Origin: Alphaproteobacteria bacterium | GTDB taxonomy: Bacteria; Pseudomonadota; Alphaproteobacteria; UBA8366; GCA-2717185 | Length of the DNA stretch: 46,019 bases | NCBI GenBank assembly: GCA_040905865.1 | Contig: JBBDQU010000023.1 | Coordinates: forward strand, 1 to 46,019 | Direction: 5' to 3' | Part shown: piece after piece, positions 7,211 to 15,707 of the stretch | Numbering within the stretch: the first letter of the stretch is position 1 | How the letters are laid out: each line of letters starts with the position of its first letter | Notes under the pieces: model-generated | Databases searched by the model: none | Told to the model about the DNA's origin: nothing | The model's input: the letters and a program-made list of their open reading frames with translations, nothing else | Translations under genes and position numbers: made by a program

Positions 7211-10069
7211 ATGACTGATAGATTTGAGCGCCATCGCCTGTATTCGTCCGGTTCCGGGCCTTCCGGCGCTGTTGCGAAGCGCGGTATTCGGCAGTGGTTA
7301 TCCGTTTTGGCGCTATCCGTCGGACTGTTCCCAATGCCGCATTCCGCGTTATGGGCCGCGGTCAGCGAGGAGTCATCGGAGTATTTCGAGGAAGCCCGCG
7401 GCTATATGGAAAAGGGGGACGTAAAGTCCGCCGTAATTCAGTTGAAGAATGCCATCCTGGCAGACCCCGACAATGTGCGGGCGCGGTACGAACTGGCCAT
7501 CATCTATATCCGTGGCCGCGAAGGACCGTCGGCGGAAAAGGAATTGAAGGCGGCTCTCGATCGCGGCCTGGAAGAAGACAAGATATGGATTGCGCTGGCG
7601 CAGGCCTATAGCCTGCAGGGGAAAAACCGGGAAATCATCGCCGAAATCCTGCCGGACGGCAAAACAGGTGAATTAAAGGCCAACATTCTGGCGGTCCGGG
7701 GCAGCGCCTATGCGGCCCTGAAACAGCTGGATAAAGCGGAAGAGTCTCTGAACCTAGCGGTCAAGGAAGCGCCTGAAGCGGTGCTTGTGCGCATTTCCCT
7801 CGGTCAGGTGCTGCAGGCGCGCGGAAAACTTGACGAAGCGGAAGAGCAGATCGATCGCGCCCTGGCGTTGAATCCGGACAGTTCGATGGCGCTGATCCGC
7901 AAGGGCGGATTGCTGCAGGCCCGGCAGGAATATGACGCCGCGATTGAAGTTTTCAGCAAGGCCGTTGCCCTGAATGAAAACAATATTCCGGCGCACTTGG
8001 CGCGTGCCGGCGCCTATATTGCCAGCAAGGACCTCGCCCGCGCCCGCGAGGATGTCAATCTGGTCCTCGACAAGGCGCCGAACAATCCCATCGGCCAGTA
8101 TCTCGACGCTACACTTCTGGCAGGCGAGAAAAAATACCAGGCGGCGACGGATGCGCTTCAGCCGGTGATGGCGGCGCTGGCCGAGTATCCGCCGGCATTG
8201 TATCTCCAGGCATCGCTTGATCTAGCCCAGGGTCGTATCGAGCAGGCGCAAACGGCTGTCCAGGGGTATCTGGCCAGGGTGCCGGGAAGCTCGCGGGGCC
8301 AGCGCCTTCTCGCGGCCATCTTCCTGCGGAAACAGGATCCGGCCCGTGCAATCGAGATTCTGGAACCGATGAGCCGGGCCAACCCGGATGATGCCCGCCT
8401 GTTGGCGCTGCTGGGTTCGGCCTATGCCGCGGCACGCCGGAACGCCGAGGCCACGACAGTCTTCGAAAGAATCGTCGAACTTCAGCCGGATGATTCCACG
8501 ACCCGGGCGCGGCTGGCGCTGAGCCGCCTGAACAGCGGCGACAGCGATGCGGCGGTCAGGGATTTCGAATCAATCGTGGAAGGCGATCCGGACGAAACAC
8601 GGGCCAGTCTGTTGCTGGTGCTGACTCATCTGCGGCAGAGAGAATTCGACAAGGCGCTGTCGGCCGCGACTGTATTGAAGGAGCGCATGCCTGACAGTCC
8701 GATTCCGGAGAATTTTCTGGGCACGATCTACATCTATAAAAAGGATGTGCCAAACGCACGCCGGCATTTCGAGCAGGCGCTGGCAATCCAGCCGGAGTTT
8801 TCGCCGGCGGCTATGAACCTGGCGGCGCTGGAACGCAGCAATGGCGATATCGAATCGGCTAAAGCGCGTTACGAGAAAATCCTGACCACCGACACGAAAA
8901 ACATCCAGGCGATGATGCGTCTGTCGCAAATCGCCTTTTCCGAAAACGACAACGCAAAGGGAATCGATTGGCTGGAAAAAGCCATTGAGGCGAATCCGAA
9001 TGCCGCGCAACCAAGAGTGGCGTTGGTCAATGCCTATCTGCGTCAGAAGGAAGGGCAGCGTGCGTTGAGCGCGGCCCGGGAACTGGTCCAGATTGACGGC
9101 AAGAACGTCGATGCGCTCGATGCGCTGGCGCAGGCGCAATTCGATGCCGGCCAGATCCCGAATGCGGTCGCGACCTACCGGCAACTGGTCAGCCTTGCGC
9201 CGAATTCTCCGCTCGCCCAATTCCGGTTTGGCAGGTTGCTCGCCGCGTCGGAGGAGCTTGGCGATGCCATATCCGCATTTGAGAAAGCAATAGCGCTAAA
9301 TCCGGCTTACCACGAGGCGCGCCAGGAGCTTATTGGCGTCATTCTGCGGAAAAATGGGCCGGATGCGGCGCTGGGCCGCACGCGGGAAATGATCCGGGAA
9401 AATCCGGATGCCGGCTTTGGCCATGCCCTGGAGGGAAGTGTCCTGGCCCGGAAAGGCGATTTCGCTGCGGCGAGTGAAGCCTACAAGAAGGCGCAGGTGC
9501 GGGAACCCTCCGGCCAGATATTGTCTCGGCTGTATCAAAACCTGTCCCGTGCCGGGAAGGGCGCCGAAGGGCGCCAGCTCCTGCAGGAATGGCTTGCCAG
9601 GAATCCGGATGATTCGACCATTCGCTTTGTCTATGCGAGCGCGTTGATTCAGAACAATGATTATCCGGGCGCTATCCGGGAAAATGAAACGCTGCTGAAA
9701 GCGTTTCCGGAAAACGCCGTACTCCTGAATGACCTGGCATGGCTTTATGGCGAAACGTCGGATCCTCGCGCATTGGAATATGCCAGAAGGGCGCAAAAGC
9801 TCGCGCCCAAGTCGCCGGCAGTTGCCGATACGCTGGGCTGGCTTCTCGTCGGCAAGGGCGATGTGGAAGAGGGACTCAGATACCTCAAGGAAGCGAATGA
9901 AATGGCGCCGAACCAGCTGGAAATCGGGTATCACTATGCGGCGGCACTGGCGCAATCGAGCAAGAATACGGATGCGTTGAAACTGCTCAAGGATATCCTC
10001 GATACCGGAAAACAGTTCGCCAGCATCGAAGACGCACGTGCCCTTTATGTAAAACTGGTCGGAAAATAA
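7211..10069 (+). CDS. prsT: XrtA/PEP-CTERM system TPR-repeat protein PrsT (non-lipoprotein form)
   Basis: A long protein (about 950 aa) made almost wholly of tetratricopeptide repeats, for example AKKYQAATDAL, DKALSAATVLKER and NPDDARLLALLGSAYAAARR. It belongs to the PrsT family (TIGR02917-like). The start is placed at ATG 7211 because GGAA lies 6 nt upstream; the frame is open to GTG 7187 and ATG 7205. The N-terminus has a type I signal peptide (hydrophobic core WLSVLALSVGLFPM, cleavage near SALWA) and no lipobox, unlike the second copy at 28422-31283. It sits 49 bp after prsR and 61 bp before galE, so it is probably co-transcribed. Likely a periplasmic or outer-membrane scaffold for polymer or PEP-CTERM protein export; that role is inferred. 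Confidence 0.88.
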   Translation: MTDRFERHRLYSSGSGPSGAVAKRGIRQWLSVLALSVGLFPMPHSALWAAVSEESSEYFEEARGYMEKGDVKSAVIQLKNAILADPDNVRARYELAIIYIRGREGPSAEKELKAALDRGLEEDKIWIALAQAYSLQGKNREIIAEILPDGKTGELKANILAVRGSAYAALKQLDKAEESLNLAVKEAPEAVLVRISLGQVLQARGKLDEAEEQIDRALALNPDSSMALIRKGGLLQARQEYDAAIEVFSKAVALNENNIPAHLARAGAYIASKDLARAREDVNLVLDKAPNNPIGQYLDATLLAGEKKYQAATDALQPVMAALAEYPPALYLQASLDLAQGRIEQAQTAVQGYLARVPGSSRGQRLLAAIFLRKQDPARAIEILEPMSRANPDDARLLALLGSAYAAARRNAEATTVFERIVELQPDDSTTRARLALSRLNSGDSDAAVRDFESIVEGDPDETRASLLLVLTHLRQREFDKALSAATVLKERMPDSPIPENFLGTIYIYKKDVPNARRHFEQALAIQPEFSPAAMNLAALERSNGDIESAKARYEKILTTDTKNIQAMMRLSQIAFSENDNAKGIDWLEKAIEANPNAAQPRVALVNAYLRQKEGQRALSAARELVQIDGKNVDALDALAQAQFDAGQIPNAVATYRQLVSLAPNSPLAQFRFGRLLAASEELGDAISAFEKAIALNPAYHEARQELIGVILRKNGPDAALGRTREMIRENPDAGFGHALEGSVLARKGDFAAASEAYKKAQVREPSGQILSRLYQNLSRAGKGAEGRQLLQEWLARNPDDSTIRFVYASALIQNNDYPGAIRENETLLKAFPENAVLLNDLAWLYGETSDPRALEYARRAQKLAPKSPAVADTLGWLLVGKGDVEEGLRYLKEANEMAPNQLEIGYHYAAALAQSSKNTDALKLLKDILDTGKQFASIEDARALYVKLVGK

Positions 10070-10130
10070 GCATGCCGCCAATCGAAGGCAGTGCGGGACA
10101 TCGAAAACAGATCTTCAGTTTGGAAACAGT

Positions 10131-11126
10131 ATGACGGATGAATGCGTGTTGGTTACGGGCGGGGCAGGCTATATCGGCAGCCATGTCGGCCTCGCGCTGC
10201 TGGAGACAAGCCGGCGGATTGTCGTCGTCGACAACCTAGTAACCGGGCGGCGGGAACTGGTGCCGGATGCGGCGACATTCATCGAGGCCGATGTCAGCGA
10301 TATGGCGACGATGGGGCGTGTTTTGCGCGACCATGAATGTTCGGCGGTAATGCATTTTGCCGGATCGACGGTCGTACCGGAATCCGTGGCGGATCCCCTG
10401 AAATATTATCGGAACAATACCAGCGCCAGCCGCGGCCTTCTGGAAGCGGTGGTCGATGCCGGGGTAAACCGGTTCATTTTTTCGTCGACGGCGGCCGTTT
10501 ACGGCAACCCGGATCGATTGCCGATCGATGAAACGGCGCCGCTCGATCCCGTATCGCCGTATGGCAAATCCAAGCTCATGACCGAAACCATGCTGCACGA
10601 TGTCTCCACGGCCACGGATCTTCGATATATTGCTCTACGTTACTTTAACGTAGCAGGCGCCGATCCCGATGGGCGCAGCGGGCAAAGCACACCGAATGCG
10701 ACTCATCTGATCAAGGCCGCCTGCGAGGCGGCATGCGGGACACGGGACCGGATTACCGTGTTCGGGAACGATTATGACACGCCGGACGGGACGGGCGTGC
10801 GGGATTTTATTCATGTGACCGATCTGGCGCGGGCGCATGTTGCGGCGCTCGACCATCTCGCCGCGGGCGGTGACAGCAACATCATGAATTGCGGTTATGG
10901 CAGCGGCTATTCGGTGAAGCAGGTGCTGGACGTACTGCGCAAGGTCAGCGGCAGGGACTTTCCGGTCGAGATGGGGCCTCGCCGTCCCGGCGATATCGGT
11001 GAAATCTATGCCGAATCGAAGCGGATCCGGGAAACACTGAACTGGACGCCGCAACATGACGACCTGGAGGAGATCATTTCATCCGCTTATGCCTGGGAAC
11101 GTCGGACGACGGACGCCGCGGCTTAA
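10131..11126 (+). CDS. galE: UDP-glucose 4-epimerase
   Basis: Interconverts UDP-glucose and UDP-galactose (or the N-acetyl forms) with tightly bound NAD. The extended SDR features are clear: VTGGAGYIGSHVG dinucleotide motif at residues 7-19, SSTAAVYG with the catalytic Ser/Thr, and SPYGKSK giving the YxxxK pair. Length (331 aa) is typical. It supplies a sugar nucleotide to the surrounding polysaccharide locus. Its stop codon lies in the sequence TTAA shared with the stop of the convergent glycosyltransferase, so the two genes overlap tail to tail. Confidence 0.93.
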   Translation: MTDECVLVTGGAGYIGSHVGLALLETSRRIVVVDNLVTGRRELVPDAATFIEADVSDMATMGRVLRDHECSAVMHFAGSTVVPESVADPLKYYRNNTSASRGLLEAVVDAGVNRFIFSSTAAVYGNPDRLPIDETAPLDPVSPYGKSKLMTETMLHDVSTATDLRYIALRYFNVAGADPDGRSGQSTPNATHLIKAACEAACGTRDRITVFGNDYDTPDGTGVRDFIHVTDLARAHVAALDHLAAGGDSNIMNCGYGSGYSVKQVLDVLRKVSGRDFPVEMGPRRPGDIGEIYAESKRIRETLNWTPQHDDLEEIISSAYAWERRTTDAAA

Positions 11127-12355
11127 CCGGCAGCCAAATCCTTTCCGCACTGCCGGAACAGGGAATCGTATCCGGCCAGCCGCGTCTCCCAGCTGCACTC
11201 CCGAAGGACGAATGCGCGCCCGTTGTTGCCAACGGTTGCGGATGCCGTATCCTGCAAAGCGAAGATCGTTTTTAGTATGAAATCCTCTGCACCTTCGGCG
11301 ACAATGATCTCGCGATCCGGTATGGCGTCAATGCCCGCCAATGCGCTTGGCGTCGTGACGGTCGGTTTGGCCATGGCCATTGCCTCCAGCACCTTGTTCT
11401 GGACGCCGCGGGCGATGCGCATCGGCGTCACTGCGGCGTGCGCATGCCGCAAATAGGGCCGCATGTCGGGAACGCGGCCGGTGACGAAAACACCTTCCCG
11501 CTGCGTCAGTTTTTCGACATCGCCGGATGGATTGGACCCGACAATATAGAACCGCGCCCCGTCGATGGCCGCACGAACAGCCGGGAATATGTCTGACGCA
11601 AACCAGGTGACGGCGTCGATATTGGGCCAATAGTCCATGGCGCCGGTGAAGATCAGTACGGGGCCGCCGGCGCCGTACGGGTCCGGGTAGTCGTCGTCGG
11701 GTGCGAAATATTGCGTGTCGATTCCATTGCCCACGGCGTGGATTTTCGCGGCGGTATCCGGGGAAAGACTGTTAAACAGCGACACTTCCTGATCCGCGAC
11801 AAAGGTCCCCGCGTCAATGGCGCGGGCGACCATCCGGTCGTATTCCAGCAGCGTCCGCCCCTCACGGTTATAGACCCAGTTCATCGGCCAGTTGCAGGAG
11901 GCCGCGTATTGCCGCCATTTGTCCGAATCGACGTCGCAATAGTCGATGACGATCCGTTCCGGCCGGGGCCGCGCGTTGAGGAGGAATTGCGCCATCTGGG
12001 ACGAAAACGCGAATGCGGCTCTCGGCTTGACGTCCGCAAGCACTTTATCCGTCCACCGTCCCAGCGCCGCGCTATGAAAATAAGGCAGATTCAGGGGGTC
12101 GCCGGTCAGAAAGGCCTGTAATGAACGCACCTTCGCCATGGTCTTGTTTAACGGCAGAATACAGGTATCGACGCAATATTGCTGCAAGGCCGGGACGTGC
12201 TCCCAATCGGCCGGATCGTCGATGAAGCAACCCAGATGAATGCGATAGGACCTGGCGAAATGCTTCAAAATGTTGAAGGAACGGATCTTGTCGCCCTTGT
12301 TCGGCGGGTAGGGCAGCCGCTGGCTGAGAAAAAGCATATCCTGCACGATGGGCAC
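11123..12355 (-). CDS. XrtA/PEP-CTERM-associated glycosyltransferase (TIGR03087 family)
   Basis: GT4-like cytoplasmic glycosyltransferase of about 410 aa. It opens with MLFLSQRLPYPPNKGDKIRS, the diagnostic start of the sugar transferase family tied to exosortase A loci. The donor-binding C-terminal Rossmann half includes FTGAMDYWPN, YIVGSNPSGD and VLEAMAMAKPTV. I place the start at GTG 12355, 8 nt after the upstream gene stops. The frame runs open to 12430 inside that gene, but the extra residues do not fit the family; GTG 12346 or ATG 12337 are alternatives. It ends the minus-strand export run and overlaps the galE stop. Confidence 0.9.
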   Translation of the reverse strand: MPIVQDMLFLSQRLPYPPNKGDKIRSFNILKHFARSYRIHLGCFIDDPADWEHVPALQQYCVDTCILPLNKTMAKVRSLQAFLTGDPLNLPYFHSAALGRWTDKVLADVKPRAAFAFSSQMAQFLLNARPRPERIVIDYCDVDSDKWRQYAASCNWPMNWVYNREGRTLLEYDRMVARAIDAGTFVADQEVSLFNSLSPDTAAKIHAVGNGIDTQYFAPDDDYPDPYGAGGPVLIFTGAMDYWPNIDAVTWFASDIFPAVRAAIDGARFYIVGSNPSGDVEKLTQREGVFVTGRVPDMRPYLRHAHAAVTPMRIARGVQNKVLEAMAMAKPTVTTPSALAGIDAIPDREIIVAEGAEDFILKTIFALQDTASATVGNNGRAFVLRECSWETRLAGYDSLFRQCGKDLAAG

Positions 12356-12363
12356 GCTGATGC

Positions 12364-13416
12364 TTATCCCAGACTTCCGAAGAGCCGGGGGCCGATCAGA
12401 TTGGCGACGGGCAGCGGAAGGCGCTTCCACGTTTCGATCATCAGCCGGTATTTCGGATTCAGCGGATTGACGTCGGGCATTTCCGTACCCGGCTTCATGC
12501 GATACTCGTAATACAGTGGCGTCGGCTCGAAGCCCCAGTTCTTCTTGAAGGCAAAGGCGCCGGTATCCTTCTTGCTGCGGCCGAAGTCAAAAATCCGGAT
12601 ACCTCTTTCCGCCGCGCGGCAGGCGGAGCGCCAGTACATGTAGCCGTAGGCGCCCGTGCTTCGCGCATCGGCCGTTCCGCCGCCGTAATAGGGCAGGACC
12701 TCGTCGCGGAAATAGAACTGCAATACGCCGCTGACGGGCTTTCCGTCCGGCGACGCGACGACCAGGTATTCGCAGTCGTCGCCGAAGGCTTCCTTCAGGT
12801 TGCGGCAGTAATTTTTGGAAAACACGGGCGTTCCCAGGTCTCGTACGCTAGTAGCGTACGCGCGGAAGAACCGGTCGGGGTCCTCATCGATTTCGTCGCG
12901 CAGGTACGCGGAATCGATTGCCTTGCGTACAACCGCGCGCTGCTTCCTCGGGATTGCTTTCAGATTACCTTCCGGCGTCGGATCGATTTCGCGCCGGAAG
13001 GTGAAATACAGGTCGTCCTTGCAGGCCCAGCCGGGGCGGGTCACGGCCTTGCTGCGGAATTCCAGATAATCGACCGCCAGTTCGTCCGCCAGGCCGATGG
13101 CGTAATCGTCCAGCGCCTGGCGCGCCGCGTCGTCGGATGCCAGCGGCCCGCCCTGGACGCAAAAGGGCGTCGATACCAGCCGATTGCCGAACAGCGCGCT
13201 CTTGACATGCACCAGCGGCAGGATGCCGCATATTTCGCCGCCCCGCGCGGCATACGCGTAAAGGGGGCGATGTTTGAAGCTTTTCTCTATGACCGTCCGC
13301 CAACCGGCGCGATGGAAAAATGTCGCGTCAGGATGCGCCAGTACATAGGCGTCCCACCGGGCGGAGTCGGCATCTGAGAAGGACCGGATCGTCAGATTGC
13401 CGGATATCGAGTTCAT
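12364..13416 (-). CDS. FemAB-related protein, XrtA/PEP-CTERM system
   Basis: GNAT-fold protein of 350 aa of the FemAB-like family linked to PEP-CTERM loci (TIGR03019). Recognisable segments are AHPDATFFHRAGW near the N-terminus, GILPLVHVKS, a central basic PRKQRAVVRKAID helix and the C-terminal FDFGRSKKDTGAFAFKKNWGFEP block. Family members transfer aminoacyl or acyl groups; the substrate here is unknown but may be the polysaccharide or its anchor. The ATG start at 13416 overlaps the deacetylase stop (ATGA), so it is translationally coupled. An unusual perfect 8-bp inverted repeat lies inside the gene at 12842-12860. Confidence 0.9.
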   Translation of the reverse strand: MNSISGNLTIRSFSDADSARWDAYVLAHPDATFFHRAGWRTVIEKSFKHRPLYAYAARGGEICGILPLVHVKSALFGNRLVSTPFCVQGGPLASDDAARQALDDYAIGLADELAVDYLEFRSKAVTRPGWACKDDLYFTFRREIDPTPEGNLKAIPRKQRAVVRKAIDSAYLRDEIDEDPDRFFRAYATSVRDLGTPVFSKNYCRNLKEAFGDDCEYLVVASPDGKPVSGVLQFYFRDEVLPYYGGGTADARSTGAYGYMYWRSACRAAERGIRIFDFGRSKKDTGAFAFKKNWGFEPTPLYYEYRMKPGTEMPDVNPLNPKYRLMIETWKRLPLPVANLIGPRLFGSLG

Positions 13417-14351
13417 TGCTGTCCCGTACCACCCAGACCGAAGACGCGATCCATCCGGTCCCAGGCGAAGTCTTTGGTCAGCGCCCGGAGGCGCGCCTCC
13501 ATCCGTTCGAGATTCAGATAGTGGCGAAACCGCGTTTTTGCCGAAATACCCGGTATGCGGGGCTGGCCAGGGTCGACCTCCCAGGGATGAAAATAGAAAA
13601 TGCAGGGCTGTCCATCCTGCCGGTTTACACGGCGCATCGCCCAGCGCGACACCGCGTAGGGCAGCAAGCGAAAAAACCCGCCGCCGCCGCAGGGCAGGTT
13701 TTTATTGCCGACCCGCAACGTCGTAATGGGGAATTCCTCGATACCGGATTCGCCGTCCGGAAGGAAGGCAAAACGCGGCGCGTCCGGCATACCGTACAAA
13801 TCGTGATGGATCGGGTTAACGCTCGAACTGTACGCGTACCCTGCTTCGCGCAGCACGTCGAAGCTCCACAGGTTCTTTGCGCCGATGGAAAAGGTCGCCG
13901 CCCGATAACCGCAAACGGCGGTGCCGCCGGTGTCTTCCAGGGTCTTCTTCGTCCGCGATATGTCTTCCAGGAAAGCTTGCGGGGATTGCTCGTCCGCGCG
14001 GAAATGGGCGTGGCCGTGGCTGGCCAGTTCGTGCCCCTGTTCGACGATGCGGTGGACGACCTGGGGATAGCGCTCCGCCACCCAGCCCAGGGTAAAGAAC
14101 GTTGCCTTGACCCCGGCGTCGCCGAACAGTCCCAGAATCCGGTCGGTATTGGCTTCCACCCGGCACTCCCGGGAATCCCATGAATCCCGGGAAATCCTGT
14201 CGGCGAAGGCCTGGACCTGGAAATAGTCCTCCACATCCACGGACATGGCATTGACGATTTTGCCATCGCGCCTAAGAACGCGCTTGTTCTGCGGGACGAA
14301 GCGCGTCGCGGGCGGCGTATCCTGTGCGGTTTCCGACAAAAGTGTCGTCAT
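13413..14351 (-). CDS. XrtA/PEP-CTERM-associated polysaccharide deacetylase
   Basis: NodB-type carbohydrate esterase of 312 aa. Motifs are MSVDVEDYFQVQAF (the metal and catalytic Asp pair), ATFFTLGWVAERYP, HELASHGHAH (metal-binding histidines), GYRAATFS and the C-terminal FYFHPWEVDPGQPR. This matches TIGR03006, a deacetylase restricted to exosortase A loci. It probably removes N-acetyl groups from the polymer. It has no signal peptide, so it may act in the cytoplasm or on the lipid-linked precursor. The start ATG 14351 has GGAGG 5 nt upstream, which supports the extra 35 residues before the domain. It overlaps the FemAB-like start by 4 bp. Confidence 0.93.
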   Translation of the reverse strand: MTTLLSETAQDTPPATRFVPQNKRVLRRDGKIVNAMSVDVEDYFQVQAFADRISRDSWDSRECRVEANTDRILGLFGDAGVKATFFTLGWVAERYPQVVHRIVEQGHELASHGHAHFRADEQSPQAFLEDISRTKKTLEDTGGTAVCGYRAATFSIGAKNLWSFDVLREAGYAYSSSVNPIHHDLYGMPDAPRFAFLPDGESGIEEFPITTLRVGNKNLPCGGGGFFRLLPYAVSRWAMRRVNRQDGQPCIFYFHPWEVDPGQPRIPGISAKTRFRHYLNLERMEARLRALTKDFAWDRMDRVFGLGGTGQQ

Positions 14352-14381
14352 CGTTTCCTCCGAAACCGGCAGATATCAGGG

Positions 14382-15698
14382 TCAGGCATTCGACATTGCC
14401 TTTTGCAGCCGGCGCCGGAGCATGCGTTCATGATGTTTCAGCATCAGCTGCGTCCACCGCAGCATGCGTTCGTGCCGTTGCATGAGCGCTTCCGCGTTCT
14501 CCAGCCGGGTTCTAAGCGCCGCCAGTTCCGATTCGGCGTTCGCGTTGACCGGATCGCTTTCCGGATCGCGGAGCGGCGCCGTCTCAACCGGATCCGGCGC
14601 AGGATCATCTTCATGGATCAGCGCCGGACGTGTCCCGCGTGGCGGCGGCGCTTCGTCGTGAGCCGCCAAGTCAGCATTGTCAGCGTCGTCAGTATCGTCA
14701 TTCACCTCAAAATCGTCTGTCGCGACGGATTCGACGTCCGCAGGAGGTTCCGGCGTTGCCGCAACAGGTGTGGCGACTGGCTGTTGTGGCGCAGGCGGCT
14801 CCTCGCGGCGCGGCGGCGCGGGGACGGGCGCTGCCGTAGGGGCAAGGCCCTGTACCGGCTCCGCTTCGCCGGTTTCGAGAACCTGCTCGGTTTCCCGTTG
14901 CAGATCCGTGGCGACCTGGCTCACCGCAACGCCGTCCAGCTCGTGCTTTTCGTCCAGAAACCCATAAAGCAGGACACGCGAGCACAGGACATTTATCCGG
15001 CGGGGAACGCCGCCGGTCTCGCGGTATATCTCCGAAAAAGCGTCTTCGGTGATGACAGGATCGTTTTTCCAGCCAACGGCGTTCAGGCGGTGCCGGATAT
15101 AATCGCGGGTTTCCTGGGCGCTGATCGGACCCAGATGATAGGATGCGATGACGCGCTGGCGAAGCTGATCCAGGTTGTTGCTGGCGAGCGTCCGACGGAA
15201 CTGCGGCTGTCCCAGAAGGATACTCTGCAACAGGGCCACCCCATTGTGCTGAAAATTCGACAGCATGCGAAGTTCTTCCAGCGCCTGAAACGTCAGGTTC
15301 TGCACTTCATCGACCAGCAGGAGGCAGTTCCTGCCGTCGTCGTGCTGGCTGCGGCAGAACGATTCAATCCGTCGCAACAGTGTCGCCTTGTCGGCATTTT
15401 CCTGTTCCAGGTCGAAGGCCGACGCGACCATGCGCAGCATGTCGTCGGCCGCGAGCTGCGTCGTCACGACGGTGGCCGAAATATATTTTTCGCGGTCCAG
15501 CGTGGACATCAGGTATCCCATCAGGGTTGTCTTCCCTGCGCCGACATCGCCTGTGATTACGATAAAGCCTTCACCCTGACTCATGCCGAAGGTGAGATGC
15601 GCCAGCGCGCGCTTATGGACGCTGCTGTTGAAAAAGAAGCGGTGGTCCGGCGTTAGCTGAAAGGGCTGGCCGGTCAGGTTGTAGAATTCGGTATACAT
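14382..15698 (-). CDS. XrtA-associated ExeA-like ATPase with long C-terminal tail
   Basis: AAA ATPase of the putative secretion ATPase family TIGR03015. The N-terminus MYTEFYNLTGQPFQLTPD is typical. Walker A is GDVGAGKTT (about residues 50-58) and Walker B is LLLVDEVQNL. The core ends near residue 275. Beyond it is a low-complexity Pro/Ala/Asp/Glu-rich linker of about 110 residues, then a basic helical end in which HERMLR occurs twice. The family is usually shorter, so the tail is an addition. The gene starts 9 bp after the beta-barrel gene. By analogy with ExeA it may drive or position envelope secretion parts; the actual role is unproven. Confidence 0.9.
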   Translation of the reverse strand: MYTEFYNLTGQPFQLTPDHRFFFNSSVHKRALAHLTFGMSQGEGFIVITGDVGAGKTTLMGYLMSTLDREKYISATVVTTQLAADDMLRMVASAFDLEQENADKATLLRRIESFCRSQHDDGRNCLLLVDEVQNLTFQALEELRMLSNFQHNGVALLQSILLGQPQFRRTLASNNLDQLRQRVIASYHLGPISAQETRDYIRHRLNAVGWKNDPVITEDAFSEIYRETGGVPRRINVLCSRVLLYGFLDEKHELDGVAVSQVATDLQRETEQVLETGEAEPVQGLAPTAAPVPAPPRREEPPAPQQPVATPVAATPEPPADVESVATDDFEVNDDTDDADNADLAAHDEAPPPRGTRPALIHEDDPAPDPVETAPLRDPESDPVNANAESELAALRTRLENAEALMQRHERMLRWTQLMLKHHERMLRRRLQKAMSNA

Positions 15699-15707
15699 GG
15701 ATCGGCT

